From JAJDIA01 sp031555735 (GTDB lineage: Bacteria; Bacteroidota; Bacteroidia; Bacteroidales; Tannerellaceae), in contig JAVBUE010000002.1 of assembly GCA_031555735.1 (NCBI GenBank), positions 1 through 64,000 on the forward strand: a stretch of DNA of 64,000 nt, written 5' to 3'. The notes beneath the pieces were generated by a model. It saw nothing but the letters and a program-made list of their open reading frames with translations. It searched no databases and was not told where the DNA came from. A program made the position numbers and the translations under genes. Positions 34,591 to 42,638 of the stretch are shown piece by piece (within the stretch, counting starts at the first letter, position 1; each line of letters opens with the position of its first letter).

Positions 34591-34746
34591 TTCGTTACAA
34601 CTCTCGAGACCATTGCCCGTCTTCTTCAACCCATGAGCACCCAGGATATCGTGGCTCAAAGCCATCAGGAAGATGCCGGGCTCAATTATAAAGACGGGAA
34701 TAACCTGATCCCGTATGCAGAGGCTTTCAGTTTGAAATTGGTGTGA
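34591..34746 (+). pseudogene. short open frame, possible C-terminal remnant
   Basis: After a stop codon, 51 codons stay open and read LETIARLLQPMSTQDIVAQS, then HQEDAGLNYKDGNNLIPYAE and AFSLKLV. An ATG at 34633 would give 37 residues. The composition is protein-like and unlike the AT-rich flanks, so it looks like the tail of a lost gene. I could not assign a family. It lies in a 685-bp gap that otherwise contains repeats. Confidence 0.4.
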
Positions 34747-34784
34747 AAAAAACCGATGGCACCTGCATACGGGTCGGGATCTAC

Positions 34785-36089
34785 TTACTTACCAATGATT
34801 CCGTATAAAAACTTCATCCCCGCGTCCCATTGTTCGGGGTAAGTCCAGTGTTCGGTTTCTTCTATCAGCAGCAGGGTACGTGGGGCGGTGGTGACGTTGT
34901 AAGCCGAATACATGGAAGTAGGCGGGCAAACCATGTCGTTGTAACCGAAGGAATAGAAACCGGGAGCTTTTACCTGGCGGGCGAAGTTCACTACGTCGTA
35001 ATACTTGGAATTCTCGATCTTTTGGGCGGTAACCTTGTCGTTCTTATCGGCGTTGACGAACATGTGCGGCCATCCGCCGGCACGTCCGTTCACATATCCG
35101 GTGAGGTCGCAGATGGCAGGATAGAACGCCGCCAGCCCCTTGATGCGCGGATCAAGGGCGGCCGTAATGATGGAGAGCGCCCCTCCCTGGCTGCCACCGC
35201 ATACCACGACGTTGCTGCCATCGAATTCCGGCAGGGTGAAGAGGTAATCCACCGCACGTACACATCCGAGATAAACCCGTTTGTAGTAATACTCGTCTTT
35301 GTTGTCGAGGTTGGCCGTCTGGTAATTCGCCAACGCGCCGCTTGCCAGTTCGCTATATACGTTGTTCGGCAGGATCACGGGGATGCCGTGGATACCGACC
35401 TCCAGGGTGATCACTCCCCTTTCGGCCGTCGCCACATCGCCGTAGTACGAACGGATACCTGCGCCGGGCACTTTCAGGATGGCAGGATATTTCCCCGGCG
35501 CTTTCGGCACGCACAGGATGCCATACATTCGTCCGCCGAAACGGAAATGCTGGATGCCTACCTGATAGACGTTCACTTTGTCGGTGCAACGGTCTGGCAA
35601 CAGGGTGAGCAGGGGATTCAGCGGGATCCGGGCGTTCTCGGCTTTCGCCTTATCCCAGAACTGAACGAAATCGGCAGGCAAGGAGGTGGTAGGCTGGATC
35701 GCCGATACGTTGAACCCGGCCGTGGCACGTCCTTCGTATTCACGCCCTTCATAGATCGCCCAGGCCTGGCAGCGGAGGAAACCGGGTTGTTTCATCGTGC
35801 CGGCGTCGATGGTTGCTTTACCCTCTTTCAATGTGAGGGTTTTTGTTTCACGGGCGGGCATCATGTCTTCCGATACGGCGTAGCGCAATTGTGCATTGGG
35901 GAGGAGTACGTCGTTACGGGTAACGGCGACCTGGAACCGTACTTTCTCGCCCGGTTTGTAATTCCAGTCGGCGTGCTCAGGAGTGATGCTGACTTCAATC
36001 AGGCGGCGTGATGGTTGCGCCGCCATTTCGCCGATAGCCAGGAAGGCCAGCAGCAGGCAGATGATCTGCCGGAGGTTGCGTGTTTTCAT
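34785..36089 (-). CDS. secreted acetyl xylan esterase-like alpha/beta hydrolase
   Basis: A 434-residue exported protein (signal peptide 1-24, ending MAAQP). The N-terminal ~130 residues form a beta-sandwich (ISPEHADWNYKPGEKVRFQVAVTRN type). The rest is an alpha/beta hydrolase of the AXE1/cephalosporin-C deacetylase family: GAGIRSYYGDVATAERGVITLEVGIHGIP, the nucleophile elbow VVCGGSQGGALS, and a C-terminal EETEHWTYPEQW with the catalytic His. It would remove acetyl groups from plant polysaccharides or oligosaccharides in the periplasm. It follows dgkA by 36 bp on the same strand, without a functional link. Confidence 0.85.
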   Translation of the reverse strand: MKTRNLRQIICLLLAFLAIGEMAAQPSRRLIEVSITPEHADWNYKPGEKVRFQVAVTRNDVLLPNAQLRYAVSEDMMPARETKTLTLKEGKATIDAGTMKQPGFLRCQAWAIYEGREYEGRATAGFNVSAIQPTTSLPADFVQFWDKAKAENARIPLNPLLTLLPDRCTDKVNVYQVGIQHFRFGGRMYGILCVPKAPGKYPAILKVPGAGIRSYYGDVATAERGVITLEVGIHGIPVILPNNVYSELASGALANYQTANLDNKDEYYYKRVYLGCVRAVDYLFTLPEFDGSNVVVCGGSQGGALSIITAALDPRIKGLAAFYPAICDLTGYVNGRAGGWPHMFVNADKNDKVTAQKIENSKYYDVVNFARQVKAPGFYSFGYNDMVCPPTSMYSAYNVTTAPRTLLLIEETEHWTYPEQWDAGMKFLYGIIGK

Positions 36090-36125
36090 GTGTGTGTACT
36101 ATTAATAATGTATAAGCAAATGAAC

Positions 36126-36512
36126 TTATCGTCCGGTAAACACCCCGGCTATTTTGGGCAGGAAGATGAGCAGGCCGGTGATAGCGGCCGCGATAGCCAT
36201 GAGCAGTACACCCCCCGCGGCCATGTCTTTGACGTGTTTGATGGCCGGACTGTATGCGGGAGAGAGATGGTCGGCCAACCGTTCGATGGCGGAGTTGAAC
36301 GCTTCGGCAGCCAGCACGCCGCCGATCAGGATGATCACCGCCGCCCATTCGCCTGCCGAGAGGCGGAACAGGAATCCGGCGCCTATCACACATACCGCCA
36401 CTGCGCAATGAATACGCGCGTTGTGCTCCCGCCAGAGCAGTTGGCCGATACCGGCGAACGCATAGCGGAAACTCCTTGCCCGGGCACGCATTGAAAAACC
36501 ACTTCCCTTCAT
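36126..36512 (-). CDS. dgkA: diacylglycerol kinase-family protein DgkA
   Basis: A 128-residue inner-membrane protein with three helices. AEAFNSAIERLADHLSP is the catalytic stretch of the prokaryotic DgkA/undecaprenol-kinase family (Glu and Asn for Mg-ATP), followed by HVKDMAAGGVLLMAI. It phosphorylates diacylglycerol or undecaprenol. The start at MKGSGFSMRARARSFRYAFAG is chosen because a longer in-frame version would begin upstream of the -7 element TATATTTG (36536-36543). Confidence 0.9.
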   Translation of the reverse strand: MKGSGFSMRARARSFRYAFAGIGQLLWREHNARIHCAVAVCVIGAGFLFRLSAGEWAAVIILIGGVLAAEAFNSAIERLADHLSPAYSPAIKHVKDMAAGGVLLMAIAAAITGLLIFLPKIAGVFTGR

Positions 36513-36535
36513 ATTCTTTTCTACTGGATATCCGG

Positions 36536-36543
36536 CAAATATA
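36536..36543 (-). promoter_or_regulatory. -7 element of dgkA
   Basis: TATATTTG on the minus strand fits TAnnTTTG exactly, 23 bp before the chosen dgkA start. Confidence 0.5.
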
Positions 36544-36566
36544 CAATTATTATAGGTTATTTTCCG

Positions 36567-36574
36567 TACCTTTG
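36567..36574 (+). promoter_or_regulatory. -7 element of the ABC-F gene
   Basis: TACCTTTG followed by CACCC is an exact Bacteroidetes -7 match, 33 bp ahead of the ATG. It is divergent from the dgkA element 24 bp away. Confidence 0.6.
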
Positions 36575-36607
36575 CACCCACTTTATATAAATTAGGTTAG
36601 AACGAAC

Positions 36608-38221
36608 ATGATTACAGTAAGCGGATTAGACCTCCAGTTTGGTAAACGTACCCTTTTCCAGGATGTCAATTTGAAATTCACGTCGGGCAACTGCTACGGC
36701 ATCATCGGTGCGAACGGCGCCGGTAAATCCACCTTCCTCCGGATTATCAGCAAAGACCTCGACCCTACCCGGGGAACGGTGACCTTGGCACCGGGCGAAC
36801 GCCTGTCGGTGCTCAGCCAGGACCACTTCGCCTACGACGAATATACGGTATTGGATACCGTCATGATGGGGCATACCACCCTCTGGGAAGTGATGAGTGA
36901 GAAGAACGCCCTCTATGCCAAGCCTGATTTCAACGACGAAGACGGCATCCGCGTATCCGAACTCGAAGAGCGGTTTGCCGAAATGGAAGGGTGGAACGCC
37001 GAGAGCGATGCCGCCAGCCTGCTGAGCGGACTGGGCATCAAGGAAGACCTGCACTACAGCCTGATGAAAGACCTGAGCGGTAAACAGAAGGTACGCGTCC
37101 TGCTGGCGCGCGCCCTCTACGGCAAGCCCGACAACCTGCTGCTGGATGAGCCTACCAACGACCTCGACCTGGAGACGGTGTCGTGGTTGGAAAACTACCT
37201 CTCCAACTTCGAAAATACCGTGTTGGTAGTCAGCCACGACCGCCACTTCCTCGACTCCGTTTGCACGCATACGGTGGATATCGACTTCGGCAAGATACAG
37301 CTCTTTGCCGGTAACTACAGCTTCTGGTACGAATCCAGTCAGTTGGCCCTCCGCCAGCAGCAAAACCAGAACAAGAAGGCCGAAGAGAAAAAGAAGGAGC
37401 TGGAAGAGTTTATCCGCCGTTTCAGCGCCAACGTAGCCAAGTCGAAACAGACCACCAGCCGCAAGAAGATGATCGAGAAACTGAATATCGAAGAGATCAA
37501 ACCCTCCTCACGCCGCTATCCGGGCATCCTGTTCACGCCGAACCGCGAACCGGGCAACCAGATACTGGAAGTGAAGGGGCTGACCATGTCGATCGACGGC
37601 CAGGTGTTGTTCCGCGACCTCAACCTCAACGTGGAGAAGGATGATAAGATCGTGTTCCTTAGCCGCGACCCGCGTGCAATGACCGCCTTCTTCCAGATCA
37701 TCAACGGCGAAACAGTGCCGGATGCGGGTACGTTCCAGTGGGGACAGACCATCACCACGTCGTACCTGCCGCTCGACAACTCGCCTTATTTCAATACCGA
37801 CTATAATATCCTGGACTGGCTGTGCCAGTTCTCTCCCGATACCAACGAAGTGTTCCTCAAAGGCTTCCTCGGCCGTATGCTCTTCACCGGCGAAGAACTG
37901 CTGAAGAAGGTGGGCGTGCTGTCGGGCGGGGAGAAGATGCGTTGCATGATCTCCCGCATGATGCTGACCGATGCCAATGTGCTGGTGCTGGATACGCCGA
38001 CCAACCACCTCGACCTCGAATCGATCCAGGCGTTCAACAATACGCTGAAAGGTTTCCGGGGTAATCTCCTCTTCTCCAGTCACGACCATGAGTTTATCCA
38101 GACGGTGGCCAACCGGATCATCGAGTTGACACCGAACGGCATCATCGACAAGATGATGGAGTACGACGATTATATCACCGATCCGATCGTGGCGGATCTC
38201 CGGGAAAAGTTCTATAAATAA
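36608..38221 (+). CDS. ABC-F ATPase with a degenerate second ATP site
   Basis: A 537-residue soluble protein with two ABC domains joined by a charged linker (about 245-300) and no membrane segments: the ABC-F layout of ribosome-binding translation or resistance factors. The first domain is intact: Walker A GANGAGKS (34-41), LSGKQKVR and Walker B LLLDEPTND with E181. The second domain has no Walker A: LSRDPRAMTAFF (351-362) takes its place. Its Walker B reads VLDTPTNHLD, with T463 where the catalytic Glu should be, although LSGGEKMR is kept. One ATP site would therefore be inactive or bind differently. Has its own promoter; the following gene begins 9 bp later. Confidence 0.9.
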   Translation: MITVSGLDLQFGKRTLFQDVNLKFTSGNCYGIIGANGAGKSTFLRIISKDLDPTRGTVTLAPGERLSVLSQDHFAYDEYTVLDTVMMGHTTLWEVMSEKNALYAKPDFNDEDGIRVSELEERFAEMEGWNAESDAASLLSGLGIKEDLHYSLMKDLSGKQKVRVLLARALYGKPDNLLLDEPTNDLDLETVSWLENYLSNFENTVLVVSHDRHFLDSVCTHTVDIDFGKIQLFAGNYSFWYESSQLALRQQQNQNKKAEEKKKELEEFIRRFSANVAKSKQTTSRKKMIEKLNIEEIKPSSRRYPGILFTPNREPGNQILEVKGLTMSIDGQVLFRDLNLNVEKDDKIVFLSRDPRAMTAFFQIINGETVPDAGTFQWGQTITTSYLPLDNSPYFNTDYNILDWLCQFSPDTNEVFLKGFLGRMLFTGEELLKKVGVLSGGEKMRCMISRMMLTDANVLVLDTPTNHLDLESIQAFNNTLKGFRGNLLFSSHDHEFIQTVANRIIELTPNGIIDKMMEYDDYITDPIVADLREKFYK

Positions 38222-38230
38222 GCTACGGGT

Positions 38231-40078
38231 ATGAAACAGCGGGTGTTTTTCCTCTTCCTCTTTTTTGTGGTTTGGTTGCCGGTCTTTGCTTTCCAACGAC
38301 CGATGTTCATGCTGTACCAGAAAGCGATGGCGGAAGGATTGCCGCCCGAATCCTGGCTGCAGGTGATCCGGCACGGTATGCTGCTGGATTGTACCGTGGC
38401 GGGATACCTGACGGTGATCCCGTTGCTGTGCGTCCTCCTGTCGGTATGGTTCCCGGGCGCCTGGCTGCATAAGGTGATGCGGGGTTATGTGGGTGTGGTG
38501 GCTCTCCTGGTGTCGGCCATCTTCGCCGTGGACATGGCGTTGTATCATTTCTGGAAATTCCGCATAGACGCTACACCGCTGTTTTATATGCAGTCGCCGA
38601 AAGAAGCGCTGGCAAGCGTGCCGTGGCGCACGTTCCTCCGCCAGTTCCTCCTGTTCGTGGGATCGGCGGCAGCCATCTGGTGGGTGATCGACCGGCTGGT
38701 GCTGACCTACACGCCGGAGAAAAAAGTAGGCAACCGCCTGGGGGGAACCTTGGTGATGTTGCTGCTGGGCGGCCTGCTGTTCCTGCCGATCCGGGGCGGG
38801 GTGACTACCTCGACGGCCAATGTGGGCATGGTGTATTTCAGCAAGAACCAGTTCCTCAACCATGCGGCGATCAATCCCTGTTTCAGCCTGATCGCTTCCC
38901 TGTCGAAGCAGCATAACTTCGCGGCGCAGTTCAACTACCTGCCTGAGAAAGAGCGGAAAGAGACCATGCGGGAACTGACGTTCCTGCCTGACCCTGCGGG
39001 ACAGCCGGATACGGCGTTGCTGCGTACCACGCGTCCAAATATCCTGATCATCCTGCTGGAAAGCTTCTCTGCCAATGTGATCGAAGCGACCGGGGGAGAG
39101 CCGGGTGTAACGCCGTACCTCAACCAGTTGGCCAAGGAAGGTGTGCTGTTTACGAATATGTATGCCAACTCGTTCCGTACCGACCGTGGGATCGTCTCCG
39201 TGCTGAACGGTTACCTGGCGCAGCCTACCACTTCCATCATGAAGTATCCCTCCAAAAGCCAGACGCTGCCGTCCATCGCCAAAGCCCTGGGGAATGAAGG
39301 GTATGTGGCGGATATGCTGTATGGGGGAGATATCAACTTCACGAATATGCGGAGTTACTTCTACAGTTCGGGGTATAGCAAGATTACGGCGGATAGTGAT
39401 TTCCCCGTGAATACCCGCCTGAGCAAGTGGGGGGTGAACGATGATATGACGCTCGATCATCTCTACGAGTCTATCCGCGAACGGGGCAATGATCCGACGC
39501 CCTGGTTTACCACATTCCTGACGCTCAGCAGCCACGAGCCGTTTGAGGTGCCTTACCACCGGTTGGAAACGTTGTATCCCAACTCGGTGGCTTTCACCGA
39601 CAGTTGCCTGGGCGCATTTATCGATAAGGTGAAGTTGCTGCCGGCATGGAAAGACCTGCTGGTGGTATTGGTGTCTGATCATGGGTTCCGCTATCCGGAT
39701 ACGGTGCAGGAGTTTGATCCGCGGCGTTTTCATATCCCGATGCTGTGGCTGGGCGGCGCCGTGAAACAGCCGATGCGGGTGGATACCTTTGCGGTGCAGA
39801 CCGATCTGGCCGCCACGCTGCTCCGCCAGCTTCACCTGCCGGTCGATGCTTTCTCCTTCAGCAAGGATATCTTCGACCCGTCTGCCCCGCATTATGCGTT
39901 CTATACTTTCCCGAATGGCTTTGGCTTTATCGACTCCACCGGTGTCTCCGTCTTTGATAACGAAAGCAAACAGCCCTTACTTGCCGAACCCCAACAAGGC
40001 AACGACCTCCGCCTCCGAAAAGGCAAAGCTCTCCTGCAGACACTCTATGATGACCTGGGGGGGAGAGGGAAGGAGTAA
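38231..40078 (+). CDS. LTA-synthase-like phosphoglycerol transferase
   Basis: A 615-residue protein: about five N-terminal helices (residues 5-20, 58-75, 85-103, 137-155, 172-188), then a periplasmic sulfatase-fold domain. Metal and catalytic residues: E277 in LLESFS, nucleophile T317 in SFRTDRG, H435 in LSSHEPFE, D483-H484 in VSDHG. This is the LtaS/MdoB/EptA superfamily, which moves phosphoglycerol or phosphoethanolamine from phospholipids to glycans or lipid A. Gram-negative cells have no lipoteichoic acid, so the acceptor here is unknown. Spaced 9 bp from the ABC-F gene. Confidence 0.85.
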   Translation: MKQRVFFLFLFFVVWLPVFAFQRPMFMLYQKAMAEGLPPESWLQVIRHGMLLDCTVAGYLTVIPLLCVLLSVWFPGAWLHKVMRGYVGVVALLVSAIFAVDMALYHFWKFRIDATPLFYMQSPKEALASVPWRTFLRQFLLFVGSAAAIWWVIDRLVLTYTPEKKVGNRLGGTLVMLLLGGLLFLPIRGGVTTSTANVGMVYFSKNQFLNHAAINPCFSLIASLSKQHNFAAQFNYLPEKERKETMRELTFLPDPAGQPDTALLRTTRPNILIILLESFSANVIEATGGEPGVTPYLNQLAKEGVLFTNMYANSFRTDRGIVSVLNGYLAQPTTSIMKYPSKSQTLPSIAKALGNEGYVADMLYGGDINFTNMRSYFYSSGYSKITADSDFPVNTRLSKWGVNDDMTLDHLYESIRERGNDPTPWFTTFLTLSSHEPFEVPYHRLETLYPNSVAFTDSCLGAFIDKVKLLPAWKDLLVVLVSDHGFRYPDTVQEFDPRRFHIPMLWLGGAVKQPMRVDTFAVQTDLAATLLRQLHLPVDAFSFSKDIFDPSAPHYAFYTFPNGFGFIDSTGVSVFDNESKQPLLAEPQQGNDLRLRKGKALLQTLYDDLGGRGKE

Positions 40079-40092
40079 GGGGTAATGATGAA

Positions 40093-40158
40093 GATTAATG
40101 ATGAATGGAACGATGCGACGGAAAAAGTGATGATCGGCATTTCCATTCATCATTAATC
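40093..40158. terminator. perfect 18-bp inverted repeat between convergent genes
   Basis: GATTAATGATGAATGGAA (40093-40110) and TTCCATTCATCATTAATC (40141-40158) are exact inverted copies with a 30-base loop, midway between the stops of the LTA-synthase-like and GH43 genes. It shares the TTAATCA heptamer with the repeat on the other side of the GH43 gene. A shared bidirectional terminator is plausible, but no good T-run follows. Confidence 0.5.
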
Positions 40159-40173
40159 ACTAATCATTCATCA

Positions 40174-41169
40174 TTATTTCTGTTTTTTGATCTTGCGCGC
40201 CTCCACGCCTTCGAAAGTCATCTTGACGGGGTTGATGAAGCCGTCTTTGTCGAAGGTCATCTTGTCGATGCAAGTGTGGCGGTGGTCACGGGCTTTATCG
40301 CCGAGCGGACGACGGTGATAGACGATATAGTAGTCTTCCGAGTTGGGCACATGCATGATGGAGTGGTGTCCGGCGCTGGTGGCAATCTCCGGATCCTGTT
40401 CAAGGATCTTACCGATCCGTTTGAACGGGCCGAAAGGAGAGTCGGCGATGGCGTAGGCTACACAATAATTAGGGCCGCCCCATCCGCCTTCGCTCCACAT
40501 GAAATAGTATTTGCCGTTCTTCTTGAACATGAAAGGACCTTCCACGTAGTTTTCCGGGGTGACTTCTTTGTAGATCTGTCCGTCTTCGAAGGGAACGAGG
40601 GCGGTGAAGTCGTCGTTCAGCTTCACGATGTTGCAATGGCGCCAGCCACCATAATACATGTAGTAGGTACCGTCGTCATCACGAAACACAAACTGGTCGA
40701 TGGGCTGTGCGCCGTTTACGATCTGATTGATCAACGGTTTGCCGATCAGGTCTTTGTACGGGCCTTCGGGACGGTTGGCAACAGCTACGCCGATACCACC
40801 CACTTCGCCTTCGTGTACATCGTTCGCACCGAAGAAGAGGTAGTATTTACCGTTCTTGCTGATTACCGAGGGAGCCCACATGGCAATCTTCGCCCATTTT
40901 ACGGCAGCGGTGTCGAGGATCGCGTGGTGTTTTTCCCATTTCACGAGGTCTTTCGACGAGAAACAATCGAAAAACGTCTGTTTTTCGTACAAATCACTCC
41001 AGGTAGGATAGATCCAGTACGTATCACCATAGATGATACCTTCGGGATCGGCATACCAACCTTCGAATACGGGGTTTCCACTTTTGGCAGTTCCCTTCGC
41101 CTGCCGGGTTTGTGCATATCCTGTCTGCGCCAGGATAAAAAGGGAAAGAAGTAAATAAACTGTTCTCAT
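40174..41169 (-). CDS. glycoside hydrolase family 43 protein, secreted
   Basis: A 331-residue exported five-bladed beta-propeller (signal peptide 1-20, ending GYAQ). GH43 marks: the base Asp in GWYADPEGIIYGDTYWIYPTWSD, the middle Asp near WAPSVISKNGKYYLFFGAND, and the acid Glu in YVEGPFMFKKNGKYYFMWSEGGW. Likely arabinofuranosidase or xylosidase activity; the subfamily cannot be named by eye. It stands alone, flanked on both sides by TTAATCA-type heptamer repeats. Confidence 0.88.
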   Translation of the reverse strand: MRTVYLLLSLFILAQTGYAQTRQAKGTAKSGNPVFEGWYADPEGIIYGDTYWIYPTWSDLYEKQTFFDCFSSKDLVKWEKHHAILDTAAVKWAKIAMWAPSVISKNGKYYLFFGANDVHEGEVGGIGVAVANRPEGPYKDLIGKPLINQIVNGAQPIDQFVFRDDDGTYYMYYGGWRHCNIVKLNDDFTALVPFEDGQIYKEVTPENYVEGPFMFKKNGKYYFMWSEGGWGGPNYCVAYAIADSPFGPFKRIGKILEQDPEIATSAGHHSIMHVPNSEDYYIVYHRRPLGDKARDHRHTCIDKMTFDKDGFINPVKMTFEGVEARKIKKQK

Positions 41170-41180
41170 ACTATAAATAG

Positions 41181-41325
41181 TGATTAATGATTAGTGATTA
41201 GTGATTAGTGATTAATGATTAATGATTAATGATTAATGATTAATGGCGCGATGCGATGAATTATCTGATAATGCGATGATCCGTATGTTCATTGATCATT
41301 AATCATTAATCATTAATCATTAATT
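41181..41325. repeat. heptamer tandem repeats in inverted orientation
   Basis: About nine head-to-tail copies of TGATTAA or TGATTAG (41181-41243), a 48-base spacer, then four to five copies of TTAATCA in inverse orientation (to about 41325). The two arms can pair as a long A/T-rich stem. The same heptamer, as ATTAATCATTA, occurs at 18511-18530, 40141-40175 and 47923-47940 just before start or stop codons. Confidence 0.88.
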
Positions 41326-41335
41326 ATTATTACTA

Positions 41336-42547
41336 TTATTCCCCCTCCCTGTTGTATCGTTTAGCCAGTCCCCCTTCCGACGTTTCCTTGTAGAGGCTGG
41401 GGAGATCTTTGCCGGTCTGGCGCATAACTTCCACTACCTGGTCGAAGCTGACACGGTGTTTGCCATCGGAGAAGTTGGAGAATGCATTGGCGTCGAGGGC
41501 GCGGGCGGCGGCAAAAGCGTTCCGCTCGATGCAGGGGATCTGTACCAGTCCGCATACGGGGTCGCAGGTGAGGCCGAGGTGATGTTCGAGTCCCATTTCA
41601 GCAGCATATTCGATCTGTGCCGCCGATCCGCCGAAGAGCTGGCTGGCGGCGGCGGCTCCCATGGCACAGGCCACGCCCACTTCCCCCTGGCATCCTACTT
41701 CGGCGCCGGAGACGGAGGCGTTGGTACGGACCACATTGCCGAACAGGCCGGCGGTGGCCAGGGCACGGAGGATGCGGGAGTCGCGGAATTCACGTGTTTT
41801 TTTCAGGTGGTACAGGACGGCAGGTATCACGCCGCACGATCCGCAAGTGGGAGCGGTCACGATCTTTCCGCCGCAGGCGTTCTCTTCGGAAACCGCCAGG
41901 GCGTACGAATAAACCAGCCCACGGCCTTTGACGCTGCCGTCGTATCCTTTGGCGCGGATCATATAGTCGGATGCTTTACGGCGTATGCCCAGCCCGCCGG
42001 GCAGGATCCCTTCGGCTTCGAGCCCACGTGCGACAGCCTGTTGCATCACATCCCATACTTCCGCTATATAGTCCCAGATATCTTTTCCTTCGGATTGTTC
42101 CACATATTCCCAGAAGGAATGTCCGGTACGTTCGCACCAGCCCTGTATATCGTGGATGGTTTGCATGTCATATACCTCGGCTGTTTTCTGTTCGTTGAAC
42201 GTCTCATTCGCCAACGTGCCGCCGCCGATACTGAATACGGTCCAGCTCTCCAGGCATTCTCCCGAAGCGCCGGAGGCTTCGAATTTCAGACCGTTCGGGT
42301 GGAAAGGCAGGACGGTGTTCGGTTCCCACAGGAGGGTGGTGGGTGCTGCCGGTTGGAGTACTTCGAGAATGGCTGCATCGGTCATGTGTCCCTTACCCGT
42401 TGCCGCCAGGCTGCCGTAGAGGGTGACGGCGAAGGAGGCAGCCGTCCTGTTCCTGTCGAGAAAAAGCAGAGCTGCCCGGCGTGGTCCCATGGTGTGGCTG
42501 CTGGATGGCCCGTGACCGATCCGGTAGATTTGTTTAATTGATTCCAT
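41336..42547 (-). CDS. sdaA: L-serine ammonia-lyase (iron-sulfur, single chain)
   Basis: A 403-residue 4Fe-4S L-serine dehydratase that converts serine to pyruvate and ammonia. The beta domain opens with IGHGPSSSHTMGPRRAA, the family hallmark. The alpha domain has KIVTAPTCGSCGVIPAVLYH and GCQGEVGVACAMGAAAA, and a later cysteine in TCDPVCGLVQIPCIERN completes the cluster ligands. The start at MESIKQIY is used because an upstream ATG would leave only about 4 bases after the predicted transcription start. Monocistronic, divergent from cobQ. Confidence 0.93.
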   Translation of the reverse strand: MESIKQIYRIGHGPSSSHTMGPRRAALLFLDRNRTAASFAVTLYGSLAATGKGHMTDAAILEVLQPAAPTTLLWEPNTVLPFHPNGLKFEASGASGECLESWTVFSIGGGTLANETFNEQKTAEVYDMQTIHDIQGWCERTGHSFWEYVEQSEGKDIWDYIAEVWDVMQQAVARGLEAEGILPGGLGIRRKASDYMIRAKGYDGSVKGRGLVYSYALAVSEENACGGKIVTAPTCGSCGVIPAVLYHLKKTREFRDSRILRALATAGLFGNVVRTNASVSGAEVGCQGEVGVACAMGAAAASQLFGGSAAQIEYAAEMGLEHHLGLTCDPVCGLVQIPCIERNAFAAARALDANAFSNFSDGKHRVSFDQVVEVMRQTGKDLPSLYKETSEGGLAKRYNREGE

Positions 42548-42575
42548 GTATAGGATCTCGTTCATTTATCTTGGG

Positions 42576-42583
42576 CAAAGATA
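42576..42583 (-). promoter_or_regulatory. -7 element of the serine dehydratase gene
   Basis: TATCTTTG followed by CCC on the minus strand, an exact TAnnTTTG match 28 bp before the chosen start. Confidence 0.6.
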
Positions 42584-42604
42584 GTATAATATGCCTGCTT
42601 TACT

Positions 42605-42612
42605 TATTTTTG
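42605..42612 (+). promoter_or_regulatory. -7 element of cobQ
   Basis: TATTTTTG is an exact TAnnTTTG match 26 bp before the ATG at 42639. It lies downstream of the alternative start at 42591 and thereby rules that start out. Confidence 0.55.
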
Positions 42613-42638
42613 TGCCTTTTAATTACATAAACGCGCCC

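Noticed and set aside
37508..39892. A 794-codon minus-strand open frame across the ABC-F and LTA-synthase-like genes
   Set aside because: It is antisense to two well-supported genes, has no recognisable domain, and is rich in R, H and Q as expected for the reverse of GC-rich coding DNA.
40105..41154. A 349-codon plus-strand frame opposite GH43
   Set aside because: The minus strand encodes a signal peptide and GH43 catalytic motifs; the plus frame has none.
42591..42638. Longer N-terminus for cobyric acid synthase
   Set aside because: It would begin upstream of the predicted -7 element TATTTTTG, and the family starts just before the P-loop.
42566..42638. Cobalamin riboswitch ahead of cobQ
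   Set aside because: The gap is only about 90 bp and holds two divergent promoters; no B12-box-like sequence was seen.
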